DNA of 33,193 bases from an uncultured Porphyromonadaceae bacterium. Lineage in GTDB: Bacteria > Bacteroidota > Bacteroidia > Bacteroidales > Muribaculaceae. The translations under genes were made by a program, and so were the position numbers. How positions within the stretch are numbered: position 1 is the stretch's first letter; each line of letters opens with the position of its first letter. Shown piece by piece: positions 25,547 to 33,193 of the stretch. A model generated the notes under the pieces. The model did no database searches. It was not told the origin of the DNA and was given only the letters and a program-made list of their open reading frames with translations. The stretch is taken from contig CAMWRO010000002.1 in NCBI GenBank assembly GCA_947176615.1, positions 1 to 33,193 on the forward strand, given 5' to 3'.

Positions 25547-25681
25547 ATTCAAGAAAGAATTTTGCTAAAAAATCGCTGCCTCCGAGAAATATGACCGGCG
25601 TTTTCAACAAAATTTGTTAAGTGATTGTTATATAATCAAAATGAAATTAAAGTCTAACTATTAACTTATTAAAAAGTCGTT

Positions 25682-26239
25682 ATGAAAGCGTTGTTTTCTA
25701 ATTTTTGGGGCCGCTCACGCTATTGGTGGGTTGTCTTGGTCGCAGGAATCCTGATGGTTCTGTGTGGATTTGCTTATTGGTTCTGGCCGGTGGCAGGATA
25801 TGCTGTCGCGTCTCAGATTTTCGGATGGCTCCTCGTCCTTCTCGGCGTTGTGCAGTTGCTTGTTTCGTCGGGCGTCAACCGTCCCCGCGGGTGGGGTTGG
25901 TGGCTTGCCGGCGGAATTATTGATATGTTTATCGGTTTCCTGATGGTTCGTTCCGTCGTTCTTTCCGAAGCGGTTTTCCCCTATTTCATCGCGTTTATTT
26001 TCATCTTCTGGGGTATAAGCGCGTTGTGTAGCGCTGTGCAGCAGAGCGGCCGCCGGTACTGGTGGATGTATCTTGTCAACGGCGTCCTGATGCTGCTTAT
26101 CGGATTCTTCTTCATTGAGGCCGGTTGGGTGCAGGATATGGAGATGGCAAGTTTCCTGACCTCCCTCGCTTTTATCTACTGGGGTTTCTCGATTGCCATG
26201 CTTTCCTATGACATGAAGCCCGTCGGTGGAGAGGAATAA
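25682..26239 (+). CDS. HdeD family (DUF308) membrane protein
   Basis: A 185-residue protein made almost entirely of six hydrophobic helices in three pairs, each with the DUF308 pattern (for example WWVVLVAGILMVLCGFAYWFWP, WWLAGGIIDMFIGFLMV, WWMYLVNGVLMLLIGFFFI). Aromatic WW pairs open each repeat. The family is named after E. coli HdeD, linked to acid resistance at high cell density; the molecular role is unknown. It is divergent from clpP across a 264-nt spacer. The palindrome AACAAAATTTGTT (25606-25618) lies in that spacer and includes a weak -7-like element, but I could not define the promoter firmly. Confidence 0.88.
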   Translation: MKALFSNFWGRSRYWWVVLVAGILMVLCGFAYWFWPVAGYAVASQIFGWLLVLLGVVQLLVSSGVNRPRGWGWWLAGGIIDMFIGFLMVRSVVLSEAVFPYFIAFIFIFWGISALCSAVQQSGRRYWWMYLVNGVLMLLIGFFFIEAGWVQDMEMASFLTSLAFIYWGFSIAMLSYDMKPVGGEE

Positions 26240-26301
26240 GGCCGTTCAGGCTGGCTTTCGGGCCTTGCCTGTAAGATTACCTCGGTGCTAAATGTTTATC
26301 A

Positions 26302-26348
26302 CACTGTCGGCAAGTGTCCGTAGATTTATGGAACTTTTGCCGACAGTG
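26302..26348. repeat. Perfect 12-bp inverted repeat after the HdeD-like gene
   Basis: CACTGTCGGCAA (26302-26313) is repeated in reverse complement at 26337-26348, with a 23-nt loop. It is GC-balanced and stable but lacks a U-tract on either side. It starts 62 nt after the HdeD-like stop and ends 42 nt before the next promoter. Confidence 0.7.
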
Positions 26349-26390
26349 CTGTTAAAAAAGGTTCAAATCGCCGTAAAAGAGACACAATTC

Positions 26391-26422
26391 GTTGCCAATT
26401 ATGCGCTTTTTGCGTATTTTTG
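26391..26422 (+). promoter_or_regulatory. Promoter of the secreted protein-porin pair (GTTG-20-TATTTTTG)
   Basis: GTTG at 26391-26394, a 20-nt spacer and TATTTTTG at 26415-26422 (exact TAnnTTTG). The predicted leader before ATG 26519 is about 90 nt and AT-rich. Confidence 0.55.
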
Positions 26423-26518
26423 TGATTCATTAAGCGGGGCGTGTTAAACTTTTTAGCTCTGCGCATGTCTAATTGATATTTAAAACGACATTTCTAACAC
26501 ATTAATAAATACAGAAAT

Positions 26519-27616
26519 ATGAACCGCAAACGAATTTTATTATTGATGGCGATAATTTTGCCTGCAATCGGTATGGTTTCGGCTCAGTCCTATTATGATG
26601 ATGACATTTATTATGATGCGTCCAAGGCTAAAAAACAGCAACCGGCCAAGGTTGTCGACAATAATTACCGTCAGTCGCAGGTTGCCGATTATCCGGCAGC
26701 TGATACTTACAGCTACAGTGTGAACGGCACACGCAGCATAAGTGTCGACGATTATAATAGGAGAGGGATTTTTGCAGCCGACTCGGTTTCGGCCGATTCG
26801 ACAGTCAATGACTTCCAATATACCCGTCGTATCGAGAAATATTATAACCCCGAAGTCGTGACGTCGCAAAATGACCCCGAGCTTGCCAACATATATTATA
26901 TGGAGCCTGATCAGGTCAATATTTATGTCAACACTCCGTCGGGTTACTGGGGGTATGATTACCTGTCGCCTTATGCGATGTGGAATCTGTCATTCGGTTA
27001 TCCTTACTATAACAACTACTGGCGATGGAGCTCTCCGTGGTACTGGAACACTTGGTATGATCCTTACTGGAGCTGGTCATGGGGTTGGGGTGCAGGCTGG
27101 GCGCCCGGTTGGGGCCCCGGATGGGGTCCGAGCTGGTCTTGGGGTTGGGGTCCCGGTTGGGGCTATGGCTGGAGCCGTCCTCGCAGTCCCCGCCATCCCG
27201 GCGGCTGGAGCGGTAGCGGCGCTCACCGCCCCGGAAACGTCCCCTCGTCGGGTGTGCGTCCCGGGTTTGGCACCGGCAACCGCCATCAGGGATCGACCAT
27301 GCGCCCCGGAACGGCGAATGGGAATTATCGACCCGGTAATAATTCCGGTGTCCGTCCCGGAAACAACACGGGTGTCCGCCCCGGCAATAATGGCGGCACA
27401 TATCGTCCCGGAAACAATTCCAACTCGGGCCGTCCGTCCAACAACAATAACTATAACCGTCCGTCTAACAATAACAACAATTACAACCGTCCCTCCAATA
27501 CTAATGGCGGCAGAACGCCTTCCTATAACAGCGGCGGTGGCAGCCGTGGCGGATTCGGCGGCGGAGGTCGCTCAAGCGGCGGTGGCCGCTCGGCCGGCGG
27601 TCGCGGACGCCATTAA
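26519..27616 (+). CDS. Secreted low-complexity protein rich in Trp, Gly, Asn and Arg
   Basis: A 365-residue protein I cannot assign to a functional family. It begins with a clear signal peptide (MNRKRILLLMAIILPAIGMVSAQ). The layers after it are: an Asp/Tyr/Lys-rich part (to about 140); a Tyr/Trp-rich stretch with repeated WGWGPGW units (about 155-220); a part with repeated RPGNN units and then Asn-rich RPSNNNNYN units (about 260-335); and a Gly/Arg/Ser-rich basic tail. Such composition suggests a disordered, cell-envelope or surface polymer-like protein. It is 38 nt upstream of an OmpP1/FadL-like porin, probably in one operon with its own promoter at 26391. The frame is supported by the signal peptide and continuous repeats. 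Confidence 0.75.
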   Translation: MNRKRILLLMAIILPAIGMVSAQSYYDDDIYYDASKAKKQQPAKVVDNNYRQSQVADYPAADTYSYSVNGTRSISVDDYNRRGIFAADSVSADSTVNDFQYTRRIEKYYNPEVVTSQNDPELANIYYMEPDQVNIYVNTPSGYWGYDYLSPYAMWNLSFGYPYYNNYWRWSSPWYWNTWYDPYWSWSWGWGAGWAPGWGPGWGPSWSWGWGPGWGYGWSRPRSPRHPGGWSGSGAHRPGNVPSSGVRPGFGTGNRHQGSTMRPGTANGNYRPGNNSGVRPGNNTGVRPGNNGGTYRPGNNSNSGRPSNNNNYNRPSNNNNNYNRPSNTNGGRTPSYNSGGGSRGGFGGGGRSSGGGRSAGGRGRH

Positions 27617-27654
27617 TCGAACAAACTAATGATTCTCAACTGAACGATAGAATT

Positions 27655-29352
27655 ATGAAAAAGTCAATCATAGCCGCGCTCATCATCGGCGCACCCGCCT
27701 TGGCTGCCCACGCGCAGTCGGCTTTTGACGCCTACTCGATAGGTCGTAACGACCTGAGAGGCACTGCCCGGTTCATGTCTATGGGCGGCGCGTTTACCGC
27801 TCTCGGCGGCGACCTGTCAACGCTCAATCAGAACCCCGGCGGCATAGGAGTGTACCGCAGCAGCGAAATAGGCGGAACTCTTGACATAAACATGCAGTCG
27901 GCCAATTCAGAGATTTTCGGCTATTCCAACAAAATCAACCAGACCAAGGTCTGCGCCAATAATATCGGTTATATTGGCTCCGTGTCTCTCAGCTCCGAGA
28001 CTATGCCTTATTTCAACTGGGGATTCAGTTATAGCCGTGCGGCCTCCTTTGACCGCCACTATGGCGGCTCCCTTGGAGAACTGGGTGGCTCGCTGACCAA
28101 TTATGTGGCCGATTTCACCACCTATGACGGATATAAGCCTAATGAACTTATCAGTTCCAACAAGGATTATAATCCTTATCTTGACTCTTCGGCTCCGTGG
28201 ATGTCAATCATGATGTACAATGCCTACGGTATAAATCCCCCCGCGGCGGGTTCAAGCGCTTATCAGGGGTTGTGGGATAATGATGCCACCTACGGCACAG
28301 GATGGTACGAGGTGCAGGAAAAAGGCCATGTGGATGAATATGCAATCGACCTCGGAGGCAATATAATGAATACCGTCTACTGGGGTATCGGATTCGGAAT
28401 CACCGATGTGGAGTATAAATCAAACACTTTTTACGGTGAGTCGCTGAATGATGCCCGGGTTACAGGATTTGACACTAACGGCAACCCCGTGGGATACACA
28501 TCGGGCAACGCTGATTTTGACATCCAGAATGTCAAGCACATATATGGTAACGGCTTCAACTTCAAGGCCGGCCTTATAATCAAGCCGGTTAACGAGTTTC
28601 GTATCGGTATTGCCGTGCACACCCCCACATATTACAGTCTTACTTACGAGGGCTGGGGTCGCATGAACTATCAGTACGGTGCCGACGGTTATCCCGGAGG
28701 AAAACCGCTTGCCGGATATGAGGACACCGATTATGGATATTCCGATTATTTCGACTGGAAATGCCGCACTCCGTGGCGGTTGATGGTCGGTGCCGCAGGT
28801 GTTATCGGCGGTCGTGGAATACTGAGCGTTGACTATGAATATCGCCCCATGCAGAGCCTGAATGTCAAAAATGCCGACAGCTACGAAATCACGGCTGTGA
28901 ATGACGACATCAACACCTACTTCCGTGCGTCCAATATAATCCGCGTCGGAGGTGAGTTCCGAGTTACCCCGCAATTCAGCCTTCGTGCCGGATATGTTTA
29001 CGAATCTTCCCCCGTGACCCAAGAGGGGATGAACGGCTATCGCACCGAAGGCGGCCACAATATTCCGGTTGCTTATTATACTTCGGGGCCCGATGATACT
29101 GAAACTCAGCCTTCGGTTACGCTTGACAAGTCCACGCAGTATATCACCTGCGGTATCGGATACAGGTATAAGAATTTCTATGCCGATGCTGCATTTGTGC
29201 ATCGTTACAACCGCAGCCGCTATCAGGCCTATACCAACTACACGGAACTGATGCCCGATGCTGATGGAAACACCTACGACGTTTGGGCACCTTCGGCATC
29301 AATCGCTCAAAACAACAACTCAATAGTCCTCTCTATCGGTTTCAAATTCTGA
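27655..29352 (+). CDS. OmpP1/FadL-like outer membrane transport protein
   Basis: A 565-residue outer-membrane beta-barrel candidate. The signal peptide is MKKSIIAALIIGAPALAAHAQS. It is followed by the FadL/OmpP1 N-terminal hatch-like pattern ARFMSMGGAFTALGGDLSTLNQNPGGIG, which inserts into the barrel in fatty-acid porins. Alternating strands with many aromatic girdle residues follow, and the chain ends in a strand with terminal Phe (IVLSIGFKF), the sorting signal for BAM. It likely passes hydrophobic compounds; the exact substrate is unknown. In Bacteroidetes such proteins are also annotated as hemin receptors, without firm proof. It probably forms an operon with the upstream low-complexity secreted protein and ends at a strong terminator (29388). 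Confidence 0.85.
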   Translation: MKKSIIAALIIGAPALAAHAQSAFDAYSIGRNDLRGTARFMSMGGAFTALGGDLSTLNQNPGGIGVYRSSEIGGTLDINMQSANSEIFGYSNKINQTKVCANNIGYIGSVSLSSETMPYFNWGFSYSRAASFDRHYGGSLGELGGSLTNYVADFTTYDGYKPNELISSNKDYNPYLDSSAPWMSIMMYNAYGINPPAAGSSAYQGLWDNDATYGTGWYEVQEKGHVDEYAIDLGGNIMNTVYWGIGFGITDVEYKSNTFYGESLNDARVTGFDTNGNPVGYTSGNADFDIQNVKHIYGNGFNFKAGLIIKPVNEFRIGIAVHTPTYYSLTYEGWGRMNYQYGADGYPGGKPLAGYEDTDYGYSDYFDWKCRTPWRLMVGAAGVIGGRGILSVDYEYRPMQSLNVKNADSYEITAVNDDINTYFRASNIIRVGGEFRVTPQFSLRAGYVYESSPVTQEGMNGYRTEGGHNIPVAYYTSGPDDTETQPSVTLDKSTQYITCGIGYRYKNFYADAAFVHRYNRSRYQAYTNYTELMPDADGNTYDVWAPSASIAQNNNSIVLSIGFKF

Positions 29353-29387
29353 AAAGTCACTTTGTCTTGAAAGAGATTATATAGTGT

Positions 29388-29440
29388 ATAAAACAGACAA
29401 ATTTATTCGTAAAAATAAATTTGTCTGTTTTATTTTGTTT
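29388..29440 (+). terminator. Strong terminator after the OmpP1/FadL-like gene
   Basis: The 20-nt arms at 29388-29407 and 29414-29433 pair perfectly around a 6-nt loop, and T-rich sequence follows. The right arm also carries a TTTG (29420-29423) that serves as the -33 box of the next promoter. Confidence 0.85.
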
Positions 29441-29451
29441 TGCTATATTTG
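29420..29451 (+). promoter_or_regulatory. Promoter of the small membrane protein (TTTG-20-TATATTTG)
   Basis: TTTG at 29420-29423, a 20-nt spacer and TATATTTG at 29444-29451 form a full consensus match, 18 nt before ATG 29470. The -33 box is inside the terminator stem. Confidence 0.7.
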
Positions 29452-29469
29452 TGATATAAATATTCTGCT

Positions 29470-29670
29470 ATGGGAATAGAATCTATTATTGGCTATATTA
29501 TAGGAATAGTTATCATTGGATTGGTAATTATGGGTTTTTTAGCGGTGATTTTAGTATGCGTTAGGTCTTTACAAATTGACCCCGACGAACCGCTATTCAC
29601 CATAACGTTCCAATTCAAGTCTGATGAAGAAAAAAAGATTGACGAAGAAAAAAAGATGAATGACGATTAA
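29470..29670 (+). CDS. Small single-pass membrane protein of unknown function
   Basis: A 66-residue protein I do not recognise. Residues 5-32 are one long hydrophobic helix (IIGYIIGIVIIGLVIMGFLA) preceded by a short N-terminus. A segment of about 18 residues (QIDPDEPLFTITFQFKS) follows, then a highly charged tail made of a tandem repeat, DEEKKI then DEEKKM. The tail repeat is visible in DNA as two 18-nt units at 29623-29640 and 29641-29658. Its codons are more AT-rich than in the neighbouring genes, suggesting acquired DNA. A full-consensus promoter 18 nt upstream supports expression. Toxin-like, regulatory or chance-derived roles cannot be told apart from sequence. Its TAA overlaps a minus-strand stop by 2 nt. 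Confidence 0.6.
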   Translation: MGIESIIGYIIGIVIIGLVIMGFLAVILVCVRSLQIDPDEPLFTITFQFKSDEEKKIDEEKKMNDD

Positions 29671-29786
29671 ACCGTCTTCACCATTTCCTCAAAACGTTTC
29701 TGCCTTTCCTCAGCTGTGAGTTGCGGGGCGTCGTTTTGCGGAACGATACTTTTTATCCCACGGCAGCGGCAAAAGCTACCGTGGAA
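29667..29786 (-). pseudogene. Possible gene remnant, C-terminal 39 codons only
   Basis: An open minus-strand frame without an ATG upstream of its bulk reads IKSIVPQNDAPQLTAEERQK and continues RFEEMVKTV before a TAA. The charged amphipathic character (LTAEERQKRFEEMV) looks like a real protein C-terminus rather than random translation, but a stop lies just upstream and a terminator hairpin covers the first codons. It may be a leftover of a deleted or inserted gene. Parent family unknown. Confidence 0.25.
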
Positions 29787-29795
29787 CTATTTTTT
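29758..29795 (+). terminator. Terminator hairpin after the small membrane protein gene
   Basis: CCACGGCAGC (29758-29767) pairs with GCTACCGTGG (29775-29784) with one mismatch and a 7-nt loop, followed by AACTATTTTTT. It would end the small-protein transcript before ftsY. Confidence 0.6.
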
Positions 29796-29886
29796 CAGAC
29801 ATGCGGCCGGATGCAGAAGGATGCTACTGCACATCGCTGATTGTCGATATAATTCCGATGCCGATTAGTGGGGACTTAATTTGGTT

Positions 29887-29918
29887 TTTGCATATCATGG
29901 AATAATTTTGTAAATTTG
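29887..29918 (+). promoter_or_regulatory. ftsY promoter (TTTG-20-TAAATTTG)
   Basis: TTTG at 29887-29890, a 20-nt spacer and TAAATTTG at 29911-29918 match the consensus fully. A second -7-like TAATTTTG sits immediately upstream (29903-29910). The predicted leader is about 65 nt. Confidence 0.7.
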
Positions 29919-29988
29919 CAGTCTTAAAAACTTATCAGCCGTTGCGGCACTGACTGTCGCGTGGAACGGCGACTCATTTATAAAGACA

Positions 29989-30963
<975 letters not shown>

Positions 30964-30970
30964 AAAGATT

Positions 30971-32284
30971 TTGAAAAAGAAAAAAGTCAATATAATTTCC
31001 CTCGGATGCTCCAAGAATCTTGTCGATTCAGAGCGTCTGATGGCTATGCTTGCCGGCGTAGGGATGGATGTCGTTCATGAGGACGACGCTGTCAATCGCG
31101 GCGATATCGTGGTAGTGAATACCTGCGGCTTTATCGGTGACGCCAAGGAGGAATCGATAAACGAGATTCTGAAATGGGCGACCGCCAAAACAGAAGGTGA
31201 AATTTCGGAGCTTTATGTGATGGGGTGTCTTTCCCAACGCTATGCCGACGACCTTCCGGCTGAAATTCCTGAAGTAGACAAGTGGTATGGCAAGACTGAC
31301 TGGCCTGCGCTTGTTACGGATCTTGCACGGAAGTCGCCTGCCACCGTCCCCTATGACCGAATTATCACCACTCCGCGTCATCATGCTTACCTGAAGATCG
31401 CCGAGGGTTGTAACCGTTTTTGCGCTTTCTGTGCAATACCGTTGATAACGGGGCGTTATAAATCCCGGCCTATGGAAGAAATCATTGACGAAGTTAAGTC
31501 TTTGGTTGCCCGTGGAGTAAAAGAATTAAATGTCATTGCACAGGATCTGACTGCATATGGTCAGGATATATACGGTCACGTCAGCATAGCTGAGCTTGTT
31601 GACCGGATTGCCGATGTCGAGGGGGTAGAGTGGATTCGCCTTCATTATGCCTATCCCGCAGGATTTCCGATGGATCTTCTTGACGTGATGGCGCGTCGCG
31701 ACAATGTGTGCAAGTATCTTGACATCGCCTTGCAGCATGTTAATGACCGGGTGCTTTCCAATATGCGCCGCCACATAACCGGAGACGAAACGCGCCAACT
31801 GCTTGCCGAGATGCGTCGCCGTGTTCCCGGATTGCATATACGCACCACACTTATGGTCGGTTTCCCCGGCGAGGATGACGAGGCGTTTGAGGAACTTATG
31901 GCGTTTGTCAAGGAGCAGCGTTTTGAACGCATGGGGGCATTCGCCTATTGTGAGGAGGAAGATACATTCGGAGCAAAGAATTTTGCCGACGATATACCTG
32001 CCGAAATCAAGCAATCGCGCCTTGACCGATTAATGGAACTTCAGGAGCGGATTTCTGACGAAATTCAGCAGCAGAAGGTAGGGGAAACAATCCCCGTAAT
32101 CATTGACCGTGAGGAGAGTGAATTTTATGTCGGCCGCACTCAGTGGGACTCCCCTGAGGTCGACCCCGAGGTTCTAATCTCAAAACCTTCAGCGTTTAAG
32201 CCTGAGCGCGGTGGTTTCTATAATGTTAAAATAACTTCGGCATCCCCGTTTGAACTCATGGGGCGGTTTGAGGAGGATTGTTGA
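30971..32284 (+). CDS. rimO: Ribosomal protein S12 methylthiotransferase RimO
   Basis: A radical SAM methylthiotransferase that adds a methylthio group to an Asp of ribosomal protein S12. The N-terminal UPF0004 domain has Cys13 (LGCSKNLVDSE), Cys52 (NTCGF) and Cys86 (GCLSQRY) for the auxiliary cluster. The SAM cluster is at Cys147, Cys151 and Cys154 (GCNRFCAFC), and a C-terminal TRAM domain starts near 370. No ATG is available at the expected site. TTG 30971 gives the family N-terminus (MKKKKVNIISLGCSKN, 437 residues) 7 nt after the ftsY stop; GTG 30947 would add 8 residues and overlap ftsY by 17 nt. I prefer TTG. The stop overlaps the next ATG by one base. Confidence 0.94.
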   Translation: MKKKKVNIISLGCSKNLVDSERLMAMLAGVGMDVVHEDDAVNRGDIVVVNTCGFIGDAKEESINEILKWATAKTEGEISELYVMGCLSQRYADDLPAEIPEVDKWYGKTDWPALVTDLARKSPATVPYDRIITTPRHHAYLKIAEGCNRFCAFCAIPLITGRYKSRPMEEIIDEVKSLVARGVKELNVIAQDLTAYGQDIYGHVSIAELVDRIADVEGVEWIRLHYAYPAGFPMDLLDVMARRDNVCKYLDIALQHVNDRVLSNMRRHITGDETRQLLAEMRRRVPGLHIRTTLMVGFPGEDDEAFEELMAFVKEQRFERMGAFAYCEEEDTFGAKNFADDIPAEIKQSRLDRLMELQERISDEIQQQKVGETIPVIIDREESEFYVGRTQWDSPEVDPEVLISKPSAFKPERGGFYNVKITSASPFELMGRFEEDC

Positions 32285-33193
32285 TGGAGAATAAGACAGA
32301 TTTGTTTTCGGTCGCCGAAGGGTGCATCAATGTCGGACTGCCGTTTGCTCTTTATGCTTTCCCCAATGAGGATGAATTTCATTTTGAAGCCTCGTTGCCC
32401 GATGCCGACGCTTGTTGTGTGGCCCATCTCGACCGTCCGACATGGAATGGTTTCGCCATTAATTTTTTTGGGAACGATGAGTCCTACACTGCCGGAGTCA
32501 CAGATATGATTGACTTGGCCGAGGCTCGGGATATAGCTGAGAAAATCGACGAAAAACTATATCATCCCACTGTCGCCCCTGCATTTCGTTCTACTCCGGT
32601 TCTGAATTACAAGGCATCCTTGCACCGGGTTATAGACACGTTAAAAAAGCGCGGAGGCAAAGTCGTGATGTCGCAAATGACCGCTGTGGCTACAGAGAGA
32701 TCCGTTGCCGAGGTTGTCGCCGACTATTTTTCGCGTTTTCCCGCGACATTCCGTTTTTTGTGCTACACCCCTGAGACAGGAGCGTGGTTAGGAGCGTCGC
32801 CCGAGTTGCTGATTGACTATGATACCGCTACGGGACAATTGTCAACAATGGCTCTTGCCGGGACTCGCAGCGTGGCTGTGGCCGACCCGTGGGACAAAAA
32901 GAATCTTGAGGAGCATGAAATGGTTGTCGATTTTATCGGCAACACTCTTGCCTCGCTCGGAATGGATGCCGAAGCTGACGACCTCGGCGAGATGAAATAT
33001 GGCAATATTGTTCATCTCTTTACCCCCATTAAGGCAGAGGGCAATGTCCCTGTCGGGCAGGTACTGGGCGAATTGAGCCCGACTCCGGCTTTATGCGGCT
33101 TGCCACGCAATGAAGCGATTCATGACATTGTTATGAACGAGTTTCACGAGCGCCTGTGTTATGGCGGATATGTCGCGGTAAAAACCGGGACCC
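32284..33193 (+). CDS. menF: Isochorismate synthase (chorismate-binding enzyme), partial
   Basis: The first 303 codons are present; the gene runs off the window. The frame starts at ATG 32284, sharing one base with the rimO stop (TGATG). Conserved chorismate-binding blocks appear in order: WLGASPELLI (about residue 178), MALAGTRS, EEHEMVVDFI, IVHLFTPIKA, LSPTPALCGLPR and ERLCYGGYVAV. These match MenF/EntC-type isochorismate synthases, which start menaquinone synthesis, the expected role in an anaerobic Bacteroidales. Anthranilate or aminodeoxychorismate synthase component I is less likely: the protein is short before the core and LSPTPAxCGxPR is typical of isochorismate synthases. Adjacent downstream menD or menB genes would confirm it but are outside the window. 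Confidence 0.88.
   Translation, partial: MENKTDLFSVAEGCINVGLPFALYAFPNEDEFHFEASLPDADACCVAHLDRPTWNGFAINFFGNDESYTAGVTDMIDLAEARDIAEKIDEKLYHPTVAPAFRSTPVLNYKASLHRVIDTLKKRGGKVVMSQMTAVATERSVAEVVADYFSRFPATFRFLCYTPETGAWLGASPELLIDYDTATGQLSTMALAGTRSVAVADPWDKKNLEEHEMVVDFIGNTLASLGMDAEADDLGEMKYGNIVHLFTPIKAEGNVPVGQVLGELSPTPALCGLPRNEAIHDIVMNEFHERLCYGGYVAVKTGT

Larger units (their letters stand above)
29671..29988. other. 318-nt non-coding region before ftsY
   Basis: It holds the possible remnant on the minus strand, a terminator hairpin at 29758-29795 and the ftsY promoter at 29887-29918. The part between 29800 and 29885 shows nothing I can interpret. Confidence 0.6.

Noticed and set aside
26871..27629. 252-codon frame rich in Ala, Val, Pro and Thr
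   Set aside because: A shifted frame of the low-complexity gene at 26519, which has a signal peptide and coherent repeats in its own frame.
28420..29202. 260-codon minus-strand frame
   Set aside because: Antisense to the OmpP1/FadL-like gene; no signal peptide or recognisable domain.
29629..29655. Two A_AAA_AAG slippery heptamers in the small membrane protein gene
   Set aside because: A -1 shift at either site meets a stop within two or three codons and no stimulatory stem is seen; they follow simply from Glu-Lys codons.

Overview
The window looks like a chromosomal segment of a gut-type Bacteroidales bacterium, plausibly Muribaculaceae-like (genus-level placement is inference). Three things point there. 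First, the gene families: a DUF6377 regulator, a head-GIN-domain protein, long NrdD with NrdG, Bacteroidetes-style FtsE and RecQ, and an OmpP1/FadL-type porin. Second, Shine-Dalgarno-like sites are almost absent before start codons. Third, promoters repeatedly match the Bacteroidetes sigma-ABfr form: TTTG-like -33, 19-20 nt spacer, TAnnTTTG -7. I found ten such pairs, of which eight have good spacing before a gene. The content is mainly housekeeping. I saw no CRISPR array, insertion sequence, phage module, rRNA or tRNA, and no clear new multi-gene defence or metabolic system.

Layout. 1-1376: the 3' end of ligA, an overlapping small Tat-like secreted TIGR04076 protein, then a convergent head-GIN protein separated by a perfect inverted repeat. 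1480-6000: an SLC1-type dicarboxylate/amino-acid symporter convergent with glutamine-dependent NAD synthase (nadE), preceded by a MATE exporter. 6147-7745: a DUF6377 membrane regulator. 7746-8262: a gene-free stretch with a candidate small RNA. 8263-13290: folP, cdaA (c-di-AMP synthase), an OPT-family transporter and a second MATE exporter, all on +. 13235-15945: anaerobic ribonucleotide reductase operon nrdD-nrdG on -, with a palindrome centred on its -33 box. 16412-20391: uvrB-ygiQ on +. 20381-25417: ftsE, recQ, clpX and clpP on -. 25682-29352: an HdeD-like membrane protein, an unusual Trp/Gly/Asn-rich secreted protein and an OmpP1/FadL-like porin. 29360-29988: an AT-rich accessory-looking patch with a 66-residue membrane protein and a possible gene remnant. 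29989-33193: ftsY-rimO-menF, the last cut by the window edge.

Functional themes are DNA repair (ligA, uvrB, recQ), anaerobic dNTP supply (nrdDG), proteostasis (clpPX), membrane protein targeting (ftsY), cofactors (nadE, folP, menF) and c-di-AMP signalling. Neighbouring genes are tightly packed. Three convergent pairs overlap at their stop ends without an obvious terminator (symporter/nadE, MATE/nrdG, ygiQ/ftsE). The points most worth a second look are the nrdD promoter palindrome, the candidate RNA near 7950-8180, the terminator arm that carries a promoter box at 29388-29451, and the compositionally odd secreted protein at 26519-27616.
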